Source: Silene latifolia (Eukaryota > Streptophyta > Magnoliopsida > Caryophyllales > Caryophyllaceae). Taken from it: a stretch of 64,000 nucleotides of DNA. The translations under genes and the position numbers were made by a program. The stretch lies in NCBI RefSeq assembly GCF_048544455.1, contig NC_133526.1:3426001-3490000 (forward strand). Direction: 5' to 3'. The notes beneath the pieces were generated by a model. That model saw only the letters and a program-made list of their open reading frames with translations, did no database searches and had not been told where the DNA came from. Below, one piece after another: positions 35,901 to 48,287 of the stretch (positions are counted from its first letter, which is position 1; the number at the start of each line of letters is the position of its first letter).

Positions 35901-38900
35901 GGTGGCTCAAATTTCTTGTTGTTTGTTGCACTTTATTGAGGAGTTGAGAAATGGTGAAATGAAGGGATCGTGAGGGATAGTGCCCGTTGACAAAAGCATC
36001 AGAAGACTTGCACAATCATAGTTGGGACTTGAATCACTTGATGTAGTTGGGGGCTTTAAGAGAGTGACATTTAGGTCTCACTTTTACTTCATTTTTTGAT
36101 TTCTATTACTTCACTTCATTTGTTCGTCCTTTTTCTCAATTCCCTTGTATTTTCTTTCCTCTTGCTTATTTGTGAGTTGTCCTGAATTAGTGAATTCCAT
36201 TCTGGTGTCTGGTCCTAGGCATGCTCTGAAGATTCATAGCTAACTTTGAAACTTTTGAACTGAGAGATATAACTTCAATCTTTTGTATCAAAATCCTAAT
36301 GTTCGAGACTGAACATCATCCTGAAGTCAGACCAGTCCTGCAGAGAGAGGCTCAATTGTTAGGTGTCCTGACTTCAGTCCATCCCTGATGACTGGTTTTT
36401 GCTACACATGTAGATTCATGAATGACTTTGTAATTTCTAAACCTTGGGATAGAATTCCATATTTAATATGACATTTGTAAGGTTCTATACTAGTATCTCT
36501 ATTTTTGGCTTTTCATGGTTCCAAATCAAGACAAGTTTTATGCATTGTAGATTTTTAGTTTGTATGTTCCTTGTGTTTTATGACTATTGATCCCGAGCCA
36601 GAACATTTCCTAATTGAGTTGTTTGTAACCTTCATTTACCCTTTGTTTGGATGGAGAAATTTGGAGGGAGAGGGAGAGATGTATTTTTCTAGTTTGGATA
36701 ACAAGTGTGTTCTCCGTTTTCCACCTTACAAGCCTAAAAACTCCTTTCAACATAGTAAATATTTGGATAGAAAATCTCCCTTCATCCATCCTTTTTTACG
36801 TATCCAAACTAATGGCTTGCCTGGATGCTTAAAGGAGGCTCTTGTTAGTAGTTTATGATATTCTGTATAATAATAGCTTTCAGTGCAAAAATAACCTAAT
36901 TCTGTGCTTTACAAGATGTGGTGCATGGCCTTCTCTTGTAGGTCATTCTTTCCGTATGCCAGTTAAAGATAAGAATGCAGAAGTTGGTAGCATATAGTCT
37001 CAGAGTGTTGGTAACGGCGATTATGTAAAAAGGAGTCATGTTTCTGGGTTAAAATGAAATATTGAAGTCTAGTGTCATGTCAGAACTCAGAAGGTTGGAG
37101 TACTGGACACATGAGGCATTGCCACACCTTCAAAGTAAAGTGTCAAAGAAATGTAAAATATAGCTCATTCACACGCTCTGAATGTGTAGCTGTCGAATCC
37201 TTCACTTGACCTTGTTTTAAATTTTAGTTACTTGACCTTTAGCACTAACCCTGCTGTCATCTATATAACCCAGAACATCATTTGTTGGAAATATCGCCAT
37301 TTTTCGTGAGATGGAGGAGAAGCGCCAGCAGGTACCCACTGACTCTCATGATCTCTTTACAGCAACATTATTTACTTGTCAAGAGGTTTTGGGCATGTAG
37401 TTTCTCGATGAAATCGGTTGATATTTGCACTCTGAATGCCTCAGTGACTGAAACTTTTAAGTGATTATCTGGTGTATTGCAAAGTAAAAACTACAACCTT
37501 TGTATGCGGAAGGGAGAAGGGGTGAGTTTCAACTTCTAATTTGGACGACTGTCAACAAATTTTGAATTTTCCTATCTTGAGTTAGGTTCTTCACTACCAT
37601 AAGATATAGTCCTTTTTTTGATATGTGAAACGTATATGACCTTAGTTTCTAGGCACGTTATATTATTTTATGCAATTGGAACCTAAGCCAAACTTGTTAC
37701 GTTTCTTGTCATTGTACGAAGGCTTTGCATGTTGTGGACTTGTGGCCCCCAAACCCAACAATAGTGTTACAAATTCGGTATGATAGTTGGGGGTAGGGTA
37801 GAAAGAAGATGGGAAGTAGAAGTTTAACATTCAGGGTTTGCTCTTATGGTCTTGCTTGTTATTATATATTGTTCCGTAATATTTGATTGATTTTTCGTTA
37901 AACACGTACTATTTTCCATTAGCCTCCGGCCTATTTTATTTCTCACTTAATGCCGTCTAAGTTTTGGAAAACGACACTGTAGTTTTCTAGGATGGTGTAT
38001 GCACTTTGTATAAGTACAATGGAAAAACTTAATAAAGGCCAAATTTGCTCACAGACTAGGCAAGTGTAGTTGTCAAAAGTTGGATTATGAACTGGCACAA
38101 ACGTGGCCATATGCTACATAGTGTATCTAGGTGTTCAAACTGATGATGTTCTGAATTCTATAATATCCAATGCTGCTCTTGTAGATTTATGTACTATACA
38201 ACACAGCTTCTCATTTTCTTGCTGCATCTGCTGCTGGGCACTTGTGCAGTTGTGCGTCAAATAGCGCTTTGGTCGAATGATTACTTCAACAAATTCTTGT
38301 TTTGTACTATGCAGGGGCACAACATTATTTTGATGTCCAACCATCAATCTGAAGCAGATCCTGCTGTTATTGCATTGCTTCTAGAAGAAACAAACCCGCA
38401 CATTGCTGAAAATTTGGTGAAGCCAATAAACATTTTGTCAAATATGCAGTTAGCACTTCTTGTAATACTTTGATTCCACAGCTTACTTGGGAAAAATGCA
38501 ACTTCTACCGCAGATCTATGTAGCAGGTGACCGAGTAATAACCGATCCTTTATGCAAGCCATTTAGCATGGGAAGGTGATCCAACTCTCCGCCTTCACTT
38601 ATATGGGAGAAAATTGTGGCATTGCTTGTGAGGAAGTCCTAAGAACTCTTGATTTTGTTTTACTGCAGGAACCTTCTTTGTGTATACTCTAAAAAGCACA
38701 TGTTTGATGAACCTGAGCTTGTTGACATGAAGAGAAGAGCTAATACTAGGAGTTTGAAAGAGATGGTCTTGCTTTTAAGGTAGAACTTATTTCCGAAAGT
38801 CAACTGCAGTATTGCTATCTGGACTTACCTCTTATTTGCTTAAGAGGCTGGTTTTACAAGTGTTGGTTTGTCTTAAAATTGAGCATTTCATCGTAATTTT

Positions 38901-40080
38901 GCTAGTAGCTACTGATTTTCTGCTTGTGAACGAATTGCTGATGCTAACTAGCTTATCTGAGTTTCATGTGTTGGGATGAATACACAGAAAGTTGTATTGA
39001 TCAGGAATTTAGGTTGCGTTTTTGTGTTCCTTTGATCTTTGTACATTTGAGGAATTCATTCAAGAAGTTGGGAAGCATTGGGCCGACTTAAACTTGTTGT
39101 GGTGCGTCATTATACACGATGTTTGAAATGATGTCAAAGAATTCTTATTCTTGTATAATATGGTAGAATAAAAAGAAACAGGTTACTATGCTATTCGCGC
39201 TTCTTTTGTTGTGAAATCGCAGCTGGCAGATAAATTTTCATCTTGGCCATATTGGTCTTCCTGTGTTTCTCTTTGGTTATCATATTAGTTGAATACTTGT
39301 ATACAGAGGTGGTTCACAAGTTATCTGGATTGCACCAAGTGGAGGAAGGGATCGTGCTGATCCTGTCACTAACGAATGGCACCCGGTAAGATTTTCTCAG
39401 AAAACTTCACTTCTGGTATTTATATTTTCGTTGATAGTATTTCTACGAAACTAAATCACTGATATATGAGGAGCAGGCACCTTTTGATATAGCTTCGGTC
39501 GATAACATGAGAAGGCTTGTGGAGCATGCTGATGTACCTGGGCATATATATCCCTTATCCCTTTTATGCTATGACATCATGCCGCCGCCGCCTCAGGTAT
39601 TATTTTGCTGTCATCATGAGTTTAAATTAACTTGTATGTTCTCTAGTATTCCTAGCTCCCAAGGCCCCTTATGTTCTCCAGTTTTCCTAAGTCCCCTTGT
39701 TTGTTCAGGTTGAAAAAGAAATCGGGGAAAAAAGGCGCATGGCGTTTCATGGAGTTGGGTTGTCTGTGGGACCTGAGGTCAGCTACCACGATATTGCAAG
39801 TCGTTGCAGTAATGAGGATGAGGTTGGTGATGGTTGAAACCCATTTTTATTATTTTGCTGTTTTTGTTGCCAGCTATAAATGGCACATATCAAATGCTCA
39901 AAATTGGAATTAATTGTGGACTTTATTGTTGTCTTAATGCAGGCTAAGTTAGCTTATGCACACCACATTCAGGATTCTGTCAATGACCAATATAAGGTCC
40001 TCAAAGCTGCTATACATGGCAAGCAAGGTTTAAGCGCATCAACTCCAGCTGTTCCTTTGTCACAACCTTGGCTTCCTTGA
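32967..40080 (+). CDS. ATS1: Plastid glycerol-3-phosphate acyltransferase (ATS1/ACT1 type), 12 exons
   Basis: The enzyme transfers an acyl group from acyl-ACP to sn-glycerol-3-phosphate in the plastid stroma, the first step of prokaryotic-pathway glycerolipid synthesis. The exons are 32967-33252, 34985-35082, 35187-35273, 35435-35532, 37274-37331, 38315-38416, 38514-38575, 38669-38779, 39307-39385, 39477-39596, 39709-39822 and 39943-40080. All introns are GT-AG and phases agree, giving 450 codons plus TGA, close to the roughly 460 residues of Arabidopsis ATS1. Exon 1 is a Ser-rich transit peptide (start MSVLSSLSS; an ATG at 32998 is an alternative). Catalytic block I is SNHQSEAD (H219, D224), then AGDRVITDP (247-255), IAPSGGRDR (309-317) and [11 protein letters not shown] (356-366). 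The end is LSQPWLP. Exon 8 to exon 12 are very close to the family. It looks intact. Exon 1 is the least certain part. Confidence 0.95.
36637..36815. mobile_element. MITE relative in intron 4 of the GPAT gene
   Basis: Within the 1741-bp intron (35533-37273) the segment CCCTTTGTTTGGATGGAG...GTATCCAAAC resembles the GGGTCCGTTTGGAT family at 40277-40665, with similar purine-rich inner sequence (GGAGGGAGAGGGAGAG). The ends are diverged and no clear duplication is seen. Confidence 0.35.
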
Positions 40081-42247
40081 TTCCTTGTTGACCAAATCTA
40101 TTTTTTGCACCTTTGATATTCTTTTAGGTAAATAACTCCTTTTGGCTTTGATATTACAAGTTTGATTCTTCGTTAGCTTGAAAAAGTTGTGGTTATGTTC
40201 GCATGCATGTCCTTGGTTCATCCCTTCCCGTAATCATTTTCTAAATTTTGAGGGACTGTGGTGAACATTCTGCTAAGGGTCCGTTTGGATACAATTTTAG
40301 GAGGGAAGGGGGAGTGAGGGGAGGTGAAGGGAGGGGAGAGAAGGGGAGGGCAAATGGGATGTGGATGTTTGGATAACAAAAATTATGAAGGGAAATGGAA
40401 GGGGAGGAATGAGGGAGATGAAGAATGGATGGAGGATTGAAGGATGCTAGTGATATAATTAGAGTCCAAATAATGTTTTCTTTCCAAATCTTGCCACCAT
40501 TGGAAAGATTATAGTTTGTTCTATAGGAGAGAAAATAAGTCCTCTCATTTCTCTCCCCCTCCATTTCCTTTCTCCCATATTTTTTATCCAAACAAAGTAA
40601 ATTAAATCCCTCCCTTCCCCCCCCCCCCCCCCCTTCTCTCCAATTCCTTCAATCCAAACGGACCCTAAGTAAACCATAAATGTACATTAGGTTTTCAAAA
40701 TGGTAAAATGAAATTCTTAGCCTAGTGGTGAAGATTGAGACCTTGGGAAGGTACTTCAAGAGGGTAAAAGCCATTATGAGGGTTTGTTTTGTGTAGTTTC
40801 TTACTTTCTTAGTTGAGGAGTGAGACCAATCAACAAATTAACTAATGAAAAAAAAAAACCTTAATGTTTCTGTTTCTCATCCACCACATATAATTATGTC
40901 CACCGCTCATTGTTCCTGACAAGTTTAGTGTTTGCTTCTCATTGCCACTCTTCATACCCTTTTATATGCAAGTTCTATTCATCAGCTTTAGAATGATCAA
41001 TGCCACGAGGTAGTGCCGATGAACTACAAGGTCATTTGATTTTATAGCCGATATTGGGCATATAAAGTAGCCGACTTTTACTTCATCATAGGTGAAAATG
41101 AGTTGGCCCTACTCTTTGAGATCAACCGAGATTTTTTTTTTTTTTTTTCTTGTAAAAAAATATGATCAATGCCATGTAACTCATCTGCTATGTACTGCAT
41201 AATATTCAGAAGCAATTAACTTATATTTTAATTTTAATTCATATTACTTGCAGGTCGAAATTTAATATACTTCTTGAGATGCTCCCAGCAAACCGGCTTA
41301 GTCACACTCTAGTTTCTCTCAAGTGACACTTTTGGATCCTTGAAAGCTTCTTCTAGTATCATTGCTGATATGGCTCATGGAGATTGTTACCCCCACCACT
41401 CCATTTTTGCTAGATTCGCCTCTCTGTAGATTTTGTCCATACAGTTGTCAGGTTTTTGGCGCACTCAGATGCTCGGTGTACAGGTCTGTTGTTCCTGTTG
41501 CGTGCACATTCGCTGCCGGGAATGGCATTATATTCATTCCTTCTTGATTTCGTTTAGTATACAAAACTAGACGGTGATCATGTCATTGTAATTTTTTAGG
41601 TCTTGCACTCATAAGAGTATTCGCAAAACATCTACCGAATACAAAGTGCAAGGTTACTTGTTAAAACTGCACTAATAGTCTACACATTACAAACCTACGT
41701 ATTTCCTTTCATCTTTTAGTAATGTTTCTGATTGAAATATTGATATCAAAGACGAGAGATCGTTACTTGATCATTACCAATGTATGGTTGAATTGTGGGT
41801 GCTTTTTTTTGGTGATCAATGTGTGGAGTTGTGGAGCTGTGGCGCGATGGTGATCGATTGCCATTCATACCCCCATTACCCCTTAGATCTCCACTAGCTA
41901 TTACCCCTTCCATTCTATTTTCTTTTGTTTTAAGTGTAGATTTTTCTATGAATTCCATGTAATGGAATTGTTTGTTCGACATTTCACAAAATTTGGAAGA
42001 CCTAAGTTCGATTCTACTTGTAACCTTACCCCCTGTCGCTCCTGTGTATCAGGCGGAACTAAATTCGTCCTTTAAACAATATATCCAGGACTAAATCATC
42101 TAAACATCAATAACAATTAACAAACACTATTCCATATTATAAAACCAATAAAAAAAATAATAATACATTACTTTATTTATACTATAAGGGCTAACGTTAC
42201 CAAAATTATATGAGAATTCCGTGATTGCTCTCCCGTCTTCTGTGGTG
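40081..42247. other. 3' flank of the GPAT gene, possible 3' UTR intron
   Basis: After the stop codon a possible donor (TTTTAG|GTAAATAAC near 40126) and acceptor (ACTTGCAG|GTCG near 41253) would make a 3' UTR intron holding the MITE at 40277-40665. This is speculative. A tRNA-like promoter fragment (TAGCCTAGTGGTGAAG, about 40718) suggests an old SINE. No other gene was seen up to 42247. Confidence 0.4.
40277..40665. mobile_element. PIF/Harbinger (Tourist-like) MITE, 389 bp
   Basis: The ends GGGTCCGTTTGGAT are present as an inverted pair and are flanked by TAA on both sides (40274-40276, 40666-40668), the TWA duplication of PIF/Harbinger. The left half is G/A-rich and the right half C/T-rich, including a run of about 18 C at 40616-40633, so the transcript could fold into a long hairpin. 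Confidence 0.75.
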
Positions 42248-42778
42248 TTAAACATCAACCTTGAGAACAACAAACCCAAGGTGTTTATCACCCTTACCAT
42301 ACCGAAACCACCACAATTGAACCACGTCCCCTTCTTGAAATCCCGTCGCATACATGATTGTCGTCCAAACCCTTTCTAATGTATAATTCCTGCGAGAATT
42401 AAAAGTTTCATCCTCACCAGTCTCCGTGACTATCTCCTTCTTCAGAGGCAGCTTAGGCCATCTCCCTAAATTCGCCTTATTGTTTACCACCACCTCTTCT
42501 CCGTCTATGTAGAGCACCTTTACTGGCACCCTCCCGACTTCATGAAGCGTCTTCCATACTTGTTCATTAACAAAATTATGATCCTTTATCGTCCTTCGTG
42601 GGATAAGTAGACGGGGTTGATTCGGGTTCACATCTGTCCTTGATAAAACCTTTACCATCAGGAGTCTCGGTTTCTTTTCCTCGCTTGGTTCAATTTGTAA
42701 TTTCTCAATCTTTCGAGTAATTTCGCTAGGAAGTACAAGCTTCTCTCTGTTTAATTGTTGAACTTCAACTCCTTCCAT
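42248..42778 (-). CDS. B3-domain (DUF313/At2g31720-like) protein, copy 1 (176 aa)
   Basis: This is a probable nuclear DNA-binding protein. The frame is single-exon. MEGVEVQ at 42778 is the preferred start because the sister genes begin at the same MEG; an in-frame ATG at 42835 would add 19 residues. The B3-like domain runs from about residue 45 to the end: RLLMVKVLSRTDVNPNQPRL, LLIPRRTIKDHNFVN, LGRWPKLPL and VVQLWWFRYG...LGFVVLKVDV. The DVNPNQxRLLIP block is typical of the DUF313/At2g31720 group. This copy lacks the long N-terminal extension and LFGV motif of copies 2 and 3. A tRNA-Ala gene lies 0.5 kb upstream. No target or function can be named. Confidence 0.8.
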   Translation of the reverse strand: MEGVEVQQLNREKLVLPSEITRKIEKLQIEPSEEKKPRLLMVKVLSRTDVNPNQPRLLIPRRTIKDHNFVNEQVWKTLHEVGRVPVKVLYIDGEEVVVNNKANLGRWPKLPLKKEIVTETGEDETFNSRRNYTLERVWTTIMYATGFQEGDVVQLWWFRYGKGDKHLGFVVLKVDV

Positions 42779-43298
42779 CTTAATTTTTTTCTCAGAAGTA
42801 TAACTAAAATATGCTAATAATAATTTCTTCGGCACTTTGATTGATTGATGAATGTATGATTGAAGGAATTATATATATTATATATATATATATATATACT
42901 ATGTTAGGACGTGATGAACAAGCATGTAATTGAATCGATATTACACTAGGATAAGGAGAAGTGGAGAACCATCATTTGCAGAAATAATCAGTTGCTATTA
43001 GGATTCGAAATTAGAACTTCTTACCAAAATTCTAGAGCTACTCGGATTACTATTTTGTTGTTATTACTTATTAGTATCGAGTATTAGACTATTAGTAGTA
43101 CACTAGTACTCTTATTCTCGCTTAAAATTTTCTAGTGAAGGACTAAGGAGCTTTTCGGTTTGTTTTAGGAAAAATAATTCAAAATCAAAATTAAGGAAAT
43201 TAAAACTATTTTCCTAAATAAAGAAGGCAAAGAAACTTCGTGGATTATTTTAGGAAAGAAACAAAGAAAAAAAGTATAAGGAAATTTTAAAAAAAAGA
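42779..43298 (-). other. Promoter region of B3 copy 1
   Basis: The stretch between the ATG and the tRNA gene contains a TATATATA tract at about 42867-42898. Much of it is shared with the upstream regions of copies 2 and 3, most strongly copy 3. No gene was seen. Confidence 0.5.
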
Positions 43299-43371
43299 TG
43301 GAGATGCGGGGTATCGATCCCCGTACCTCTCGCATGCTAAGCGAGCGCTCTACCATCTGAGCTACATCCCC
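43299..43371 (-). tRNA. tRNA-Ala (AGC), copy 1
   Basis: The 73-nt sequence folds into a full cloverleaf: acceptor GGGGATG/CATCTCC with the G3-U70 pair that identifies tRNA-Ala, D arm with box A (TAGCTCAGATGG), anticodon loop TTAGCAT (AGC), and T arm with box B (GGATCGATACC). Discriminator A and no encoded CCA, as normal for plants. A CAA motif lies just upstream and a run of eight T downstream serves as the Pol III terminator. Confidence 0.97.
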
Positions 43372-43514
43372 TTTTTGGTTACATTGCATTCCAAAAGATT
43401 AATTATTATAGTTTGAAAGGGTAGTTGTTAAAATTGCGCTTACACCATCAGTGATGTCTTTAGCTGAAATATTATCTTTTGAACTGTATTTACATGAGGT
43501 CGTGATATAATCAA
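43372..43514. other. Short spacer between tRNA-Ala copy 1 and Helitron
   Basis: The first about 100 bp resembles the sequence beyond tRNA copy 2 (TTAAAATTGC block), so the duplicated cassette extends past the tRNA gene. No gene was seen. Confidence 0.5.
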
Positions 43515-43534
43515 TCAATATATATAACTAAAGA

Positions 43535-43868
43535 AGGCTTTTTTTTTCTAATTATACTATTAGCATTAGAAGTAGGAGATAATTAATTATTTACAATTTT
43601 TCTATTATAATTAGGAATATAATTTTCCTATTAGAAATTAGAATTAATTAATTATTTTACAATTTTCCTATTAGAAATAGGAAATAAATTAACAATTTAT
43701 TAAGGCTTTTTTTCCTAATTATACTATTAGAATTAGGAGATAATAATTATTTAAAATTTTTCTATTATAGTTAGGAATATGATTTTCCTATTAGAAATCA
43801 GAATTAATTAATTATTTTACAATTTTATTATTAGAAACACTAAATAAATTAATTATCTACAATTTATC
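43535..43868. repeat. Tandem duplication, two units of about 166 bp
   Basis: Units start AAGGCTTTTTTT at about 43533 and 43700 and continue with the same TTTCCTATTAGAAAT and AATTAATTAATTATTTTAC blocks. It lies inside the probable Helitron. Confidence 0.75.
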
Positions 43869-46248
43869 AATATTAAAAAAACTATTCATTAATATTTGTT
43901 CACTTTTTTATTAAATAAGAAGGAAACAAGCATTTGATATATTTATAATATCCAATTTTATAATCACTTTCGATTAAAAAAGAGGTATTATGAGGCTAAA
44001 AGGCCCTAGGCCGAACTAGGTTGTGACAAATGTGCATGCGTAATACGTACTACATGGAATTTATTCATTTAAAGAGTAAAATGACTGCTGAAATATGCCC
44101 TACGTCTTTTGTTATTGCTAATGTCATATTTAATTAAACATATTACGCAGTTTATTTTTCAAATGTCATATATATTTCTCCTACTAATTTTAAAGTTATT
44201 TCTCTCACAATACACTTCAACTTCTATTGATAATTTATTATATAATATTTACATTCATTTGTCATTATATAAAAGTATATTAATCAAAATTTAAATAAAA
44301 TATTCACAAATTATTGATAAGTACAAAGGTTGACATCTATTTTTCAAGGAGTATTAAAAGATATAGAAAGTTGTTGCTAATTTGCGAATCGAAATATCAT
44401 ATTATGACAAATGAGTAATTGTTTTGAAAAACTTTATTGTGCGATTGTTTTACAATTTAAAGTAAAAATGATACCACGAGTAATAAAATAGATTTGAATG
44501 AGGCTTAAAGGTAAATTAGATACACTTATTATAGAAGTATAAGGTTAAGATTCAATTCAAGCAACGATCAACATTTAAAAAAAAGTCATGGAAAACACAT
44601 AAAAGGGTAAGAGTAGTCTTTCCGTAACATAGTGAAGATCGTCTCTCTCAAGCTTTTCTTCTGACAAATTTACATGCATAAAAAAACGGTACTATTCAAT
44701 TATATATAGCAAACTAATTATTGTTGATGCTATATATTTTTATTTGTGTGTAAACTGAGCACATCATCACTATAATAGGGAGAGATACGAATTGGGGAAG
44801 GGTAAAACATATTCGTCATGCATAATACGATGCTTTAACCACATTCAGGCAAAAATATAAAAATAAATGAAAAAATTTAAACCTAAAAGGGGGTCACGTA
44901 CTTGTCAACTCTTCTTTAGTTCTCTACTGCATTAATATTCTCATGAAGTTTATGACATTTATTTCATATTAATAAAAAAAATGATTATACTGCTTCTTAC
45001 AATTTGTGATTTATAACTTTTAGCTAACTTATTTGAACTTACTTAAATTTATATTTTTAAGTGAAGAATATTAATTATAAATATGATAAAGATAAAGTTT
45101 GATCTTTAATTTCCTCGGAGATAAAAAAACTCATTTTTATTTTCTTAAAATATATTAATTAAAGGTCATAATGTAAAATAGAAAATTACACACAATCTAA
45201 TATTTCAATATGTCGATGATCAACACTCAAAATAGCACATTTGTTATTTAAATAGTGTAAAAACTCTCAAAATGCTAAAAAAAAAATGCTCAATCTGCCG
45301 TTATCAAACAAAACCTAAGTTTCTGCAATTTTTTTGTCATGTTCAACTTAATCTTTACGGGATGTAAAAATGATGAAGTTCATAAAATAGCGGTTAGTTT
45401 TCTGTTAGTTAGATGGACTTTTTAAGAGAGAGATGAAAGCTTTGCATTTTAGACCGTTTTATGTGTGAACCGAAGGGATTAAGTAGTGGGCTAAAGGTTG
45501 TTTCGAGTGGGAGTGAGGTTGATTGCGACGAGTTGGTTGACTAAAGTTTTTCCTTACTAGATCTAGAAAGGGGATAATAATTGTGAGATAATAAAATTTG
45601 AAGAAAAAAGGACAATAAAAATGAGATGGAGGTAGTAAGATTTATTTATGCAGAATGAAATAAATAGCAAAGTTCGTGTATATATATAATATTCAAACTT
45701 ATTCAGTTTGCAAACATAGTACCCAAACACTTTGTTTTGAATATCTGGAATGAAGGTAGGGGAGGGGACGGGAAAAAGACTAGGAAGGGAAAGGGAGAGA
45801 GATAAGAGGGAAAACTCCTTCTTAAACTTTTCTTTGTTGAAGGAGAAATAAATTGTCTTCAATAAGGGAGACGAGGATCCATATCATCTGGAGTAAAGAT
45901 TGGTGTTTCATGGAGGTGAATGTGATTTATGACTTCTTAGATGTAAAACGTGGCAGAAAGGTAGTGATAGTGGTAGTGGATTGGAGGTTGTTTCAAGTAG
46001 TAAGAACTAATTACACTGGCTGATGTTTTATTTTGCGGTTAAATTAGTGGGGTGGAGGGAGGGTGCATTTGTAGAGGGTGATGAGTTTAACGAGGATAGT
46101 GAAAATAAATAAGGTTATTTATCAGCAAAATATCGCCTGCGTTAAAACATATAGGTAACATGAATAATAACAAAAAACCTCAAATGATCATACTGATAAA
46201 CTTAATCTTGACCCCATCAATCCAAATTAAAGTAAATCTTAATTCTAA

Positions 46249-46936
46249 CAACATTGTCGAGAGTAAGGGTTAGTTTCCATTGGATTGTGGATTTTTCTAG
46301 AAGTGGGGGGTTTAGTTTTTCACTTGGTTGGATAATTTGAGAGAAGTTTCGAAGACAAGGATCGATCTTTCAAGGGATAAGATTGTTTTAGATCATGTGT
46401 TTGAATAGGGAAGAAAAATAGGGTTCTGCATGATAGATTTTGTTTCAAATGAGAAGATGAGGGTAAGACTATTGTTATAGGGGGTGTCATAAGCAATTGA
46501 CCATGTAGTATTGCGTTGGAATTTGGTTCACATTCAAAGGTACGTCTATAGTTTGACCGGGAGATATAACATTTAACTACCTGTAAATGTTGTTGCATAA
46601 CTACCATTTAACCCAACAATGATCAAATTATGGTTGTTATTCTAAAGAAGGAGATTTGTTGCATCATTGAGTTGATTATGCAAAGTAGATATTACTGTTT
46701 TCTTTGACCAATTGAAAAACAAACAAGTATTAATGAACAAAATCTAAAAACTCTCAGTCCCAAGTATCATATATATAAACTTCTTATTGGTTTTATTTTC
46801 CTAAAAAAATAACATTGTCGAGAGCAAGGGTCAGTTTCCATTGGATGGTGCATTTTTCTAGAAGTAGGGCTTTAGTTTTTCAATTGGTTGGATAAATTTG
46901 AGATAATTAAGTTTCGGAGATAAGAATCGATCTTTC

Positions 46937-46969
<33 letters not shown>

Positions 46970-47290
46970 GTCATAACCAGCCCTAGCCATGTAGTATTGT
47001 GTCGGAATTTGGTTCACATTCAAACGTACTTCTATAGTTTGACCGGGAGATATAATATTCTAATTACCTCTAAATGTTTTTACATAATTACAATTTAATC
47101 CAGCAATGGATAATTATGGTTGTTATTCAAAAGACGGAGATTTTTTGCATCATTGAGTTGATTATGCAGAGTAGATATTATTGTTTTCCTTGACCAATTG
47201 AAAAACAAACAGGTATTAATGAACAAATTCTAAAAACTATCAGTTTAAGTATCATATATATAATCATCATATTGATTTTATTTTCCTAAA
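46249..47290. repeat. Tandem duplication, two units of about 560 and 480 bp
   Basis: Both units begin AACATTGTCGAGAG (46250 and 46811) followed by GTTTCCATTGGAT, and share TTTGGTTCACATTCAAA and TTGACCGGGAGATATAA. A (GA)n run at 46939-46966 replaces sequence in the second unit. It is not coding and lies inside the probable Helitron. Confidence 0.8.
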
Positions 47291-47513
47291 AAAAGTATTT
47301 TATTAATCAAACACTCTTTTATTCTTATGTCAATATTATGTTAACGGGAATTGTTTGTTGGTCATGCGGCATACATAAAATCTTAAACATGAACGATTTA
47401 CTATATGTCTATATTCCATTTTATTATGAAATTTATCACACATTATTTTAATATCCGTGCAACGCACGGGCAAGAAAACTAGTTAGAATTATATTTAACA
47501 ATGTTTATTTATA

Positions 47514-47721
47514 CTCCCTCTGTTCCGTTCATTTGTTGTTCTTTTCCATTTTTGGGTGTCTCAGTCATTTGTTGTCCTTTCTATTTTAAGAATGAACTTG
47601 ATGAGTAATTTGATCATTCTCATTCAATTTGTTCCACTTGTCATTTAGTTATTGGTCATCTTCTCTTTCCTTGGTCTTTGTGCCAAAACCAAATGACAAC
47701 AATTGACCGGGACGGAGGGAG
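47514..47721. mobile_element. Stowaway MITE, 208 bp
   Basis: Inverted ends CTCCCTCTGTTCCGTTCA / CTCCCTCCGTCCCGGTCA with TA on both sides. It lies just outside the Helitron 3' end. No coding capacity. Confidence 0.8.
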
Positions 47722-48287
47722 TAACATTTTAAATAATTAAGGTCATTAATCACTAATCAGTATATCGTGTGAGCTTTCGAACCAGTTCCCTAATGAATCG
47801 ACCTTCGATGAGGATGGTAGACGAGCTCATGAGCATGCCTAACTTTTGAAGATCATAATAATCAAGACATAAATAATCTTGCCTCAAGAGGATGTGATGC
47901 AGAATTGCTTAAAAAGGGATTTTTTTTTGTTATGTAGCGTAAAATTGTGGAAAAAAATGTGTTGAGAATTACATCAAATGAACATAATAATGGGATCTTA
48001 TATATGTAAATAAGAAAGTACTCTTATAGTCTTATTTACCCAGAGTTCATCTTTTTGTGGTAGGATATTCATAAAACTAAAAGACGGGTTGAATAAAGAT
48101 ATAATGGGACATAGATAAGACATAAAAATATAACAGAGAATCTGAATTCATAAATAAATTCGTCATTTAAACAATAAATCTGTTACTAAATCAACTAAAC
48201 AACAATAACAAACCCTACTCGAAATTGAAAATTACGGCAGTAAGATTGTGAAATTTACAGCAGTAACAAACTCTGTCTTCCATGGTG
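47722..48287. other. 3' flank of B3 copy 2 (duplicated cassette)
   Basis: From about 47725 the sequence matches 51608 onward downstream of B3 copy 3 (CAGTTCCCTAATGAATCGA, TTCGATGAGGATGGTA, AGATCATAATAATCAAGAC). The match marks the left end of the duplicated cassette. No gene was seen. Confidence 0.65.

Larger units (their letters stand above)
43515..47482 (+). mobile_element. Probable non-autonomous Helitron, about 4 kb
   Basis: The right end has a hairpin CCGTGC-AAC-GCACGG (47455-47469) followed ten bases later by CTAG and a T, the Helitron 3' structure. A fitting left end is TCAATATATATAACTAAAG at 43515 preceded by A, matching the A|TC...CTAG|T rule. The inside is AT-rich with two tandem duplications and no recognisable helicase. 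The left end is the weaker call. The element lies in the spacer between B3 copies 1 and 2. Confidence 0.5.

Noticed and set aside
40705-40770. Possible SINE with box A (TAGCCTAGTGGTGAAG)
   Set aside because: No convincing box B or tail, so it is only mentioned in the flank description.
43165-43389. Minus-strand open frame over tRNA-Ala copy 1 (MVERSLSMREVRGSIP)
   Set aside because: It is a reading of the tRNA sequence itself, a well-known false gene prediction.
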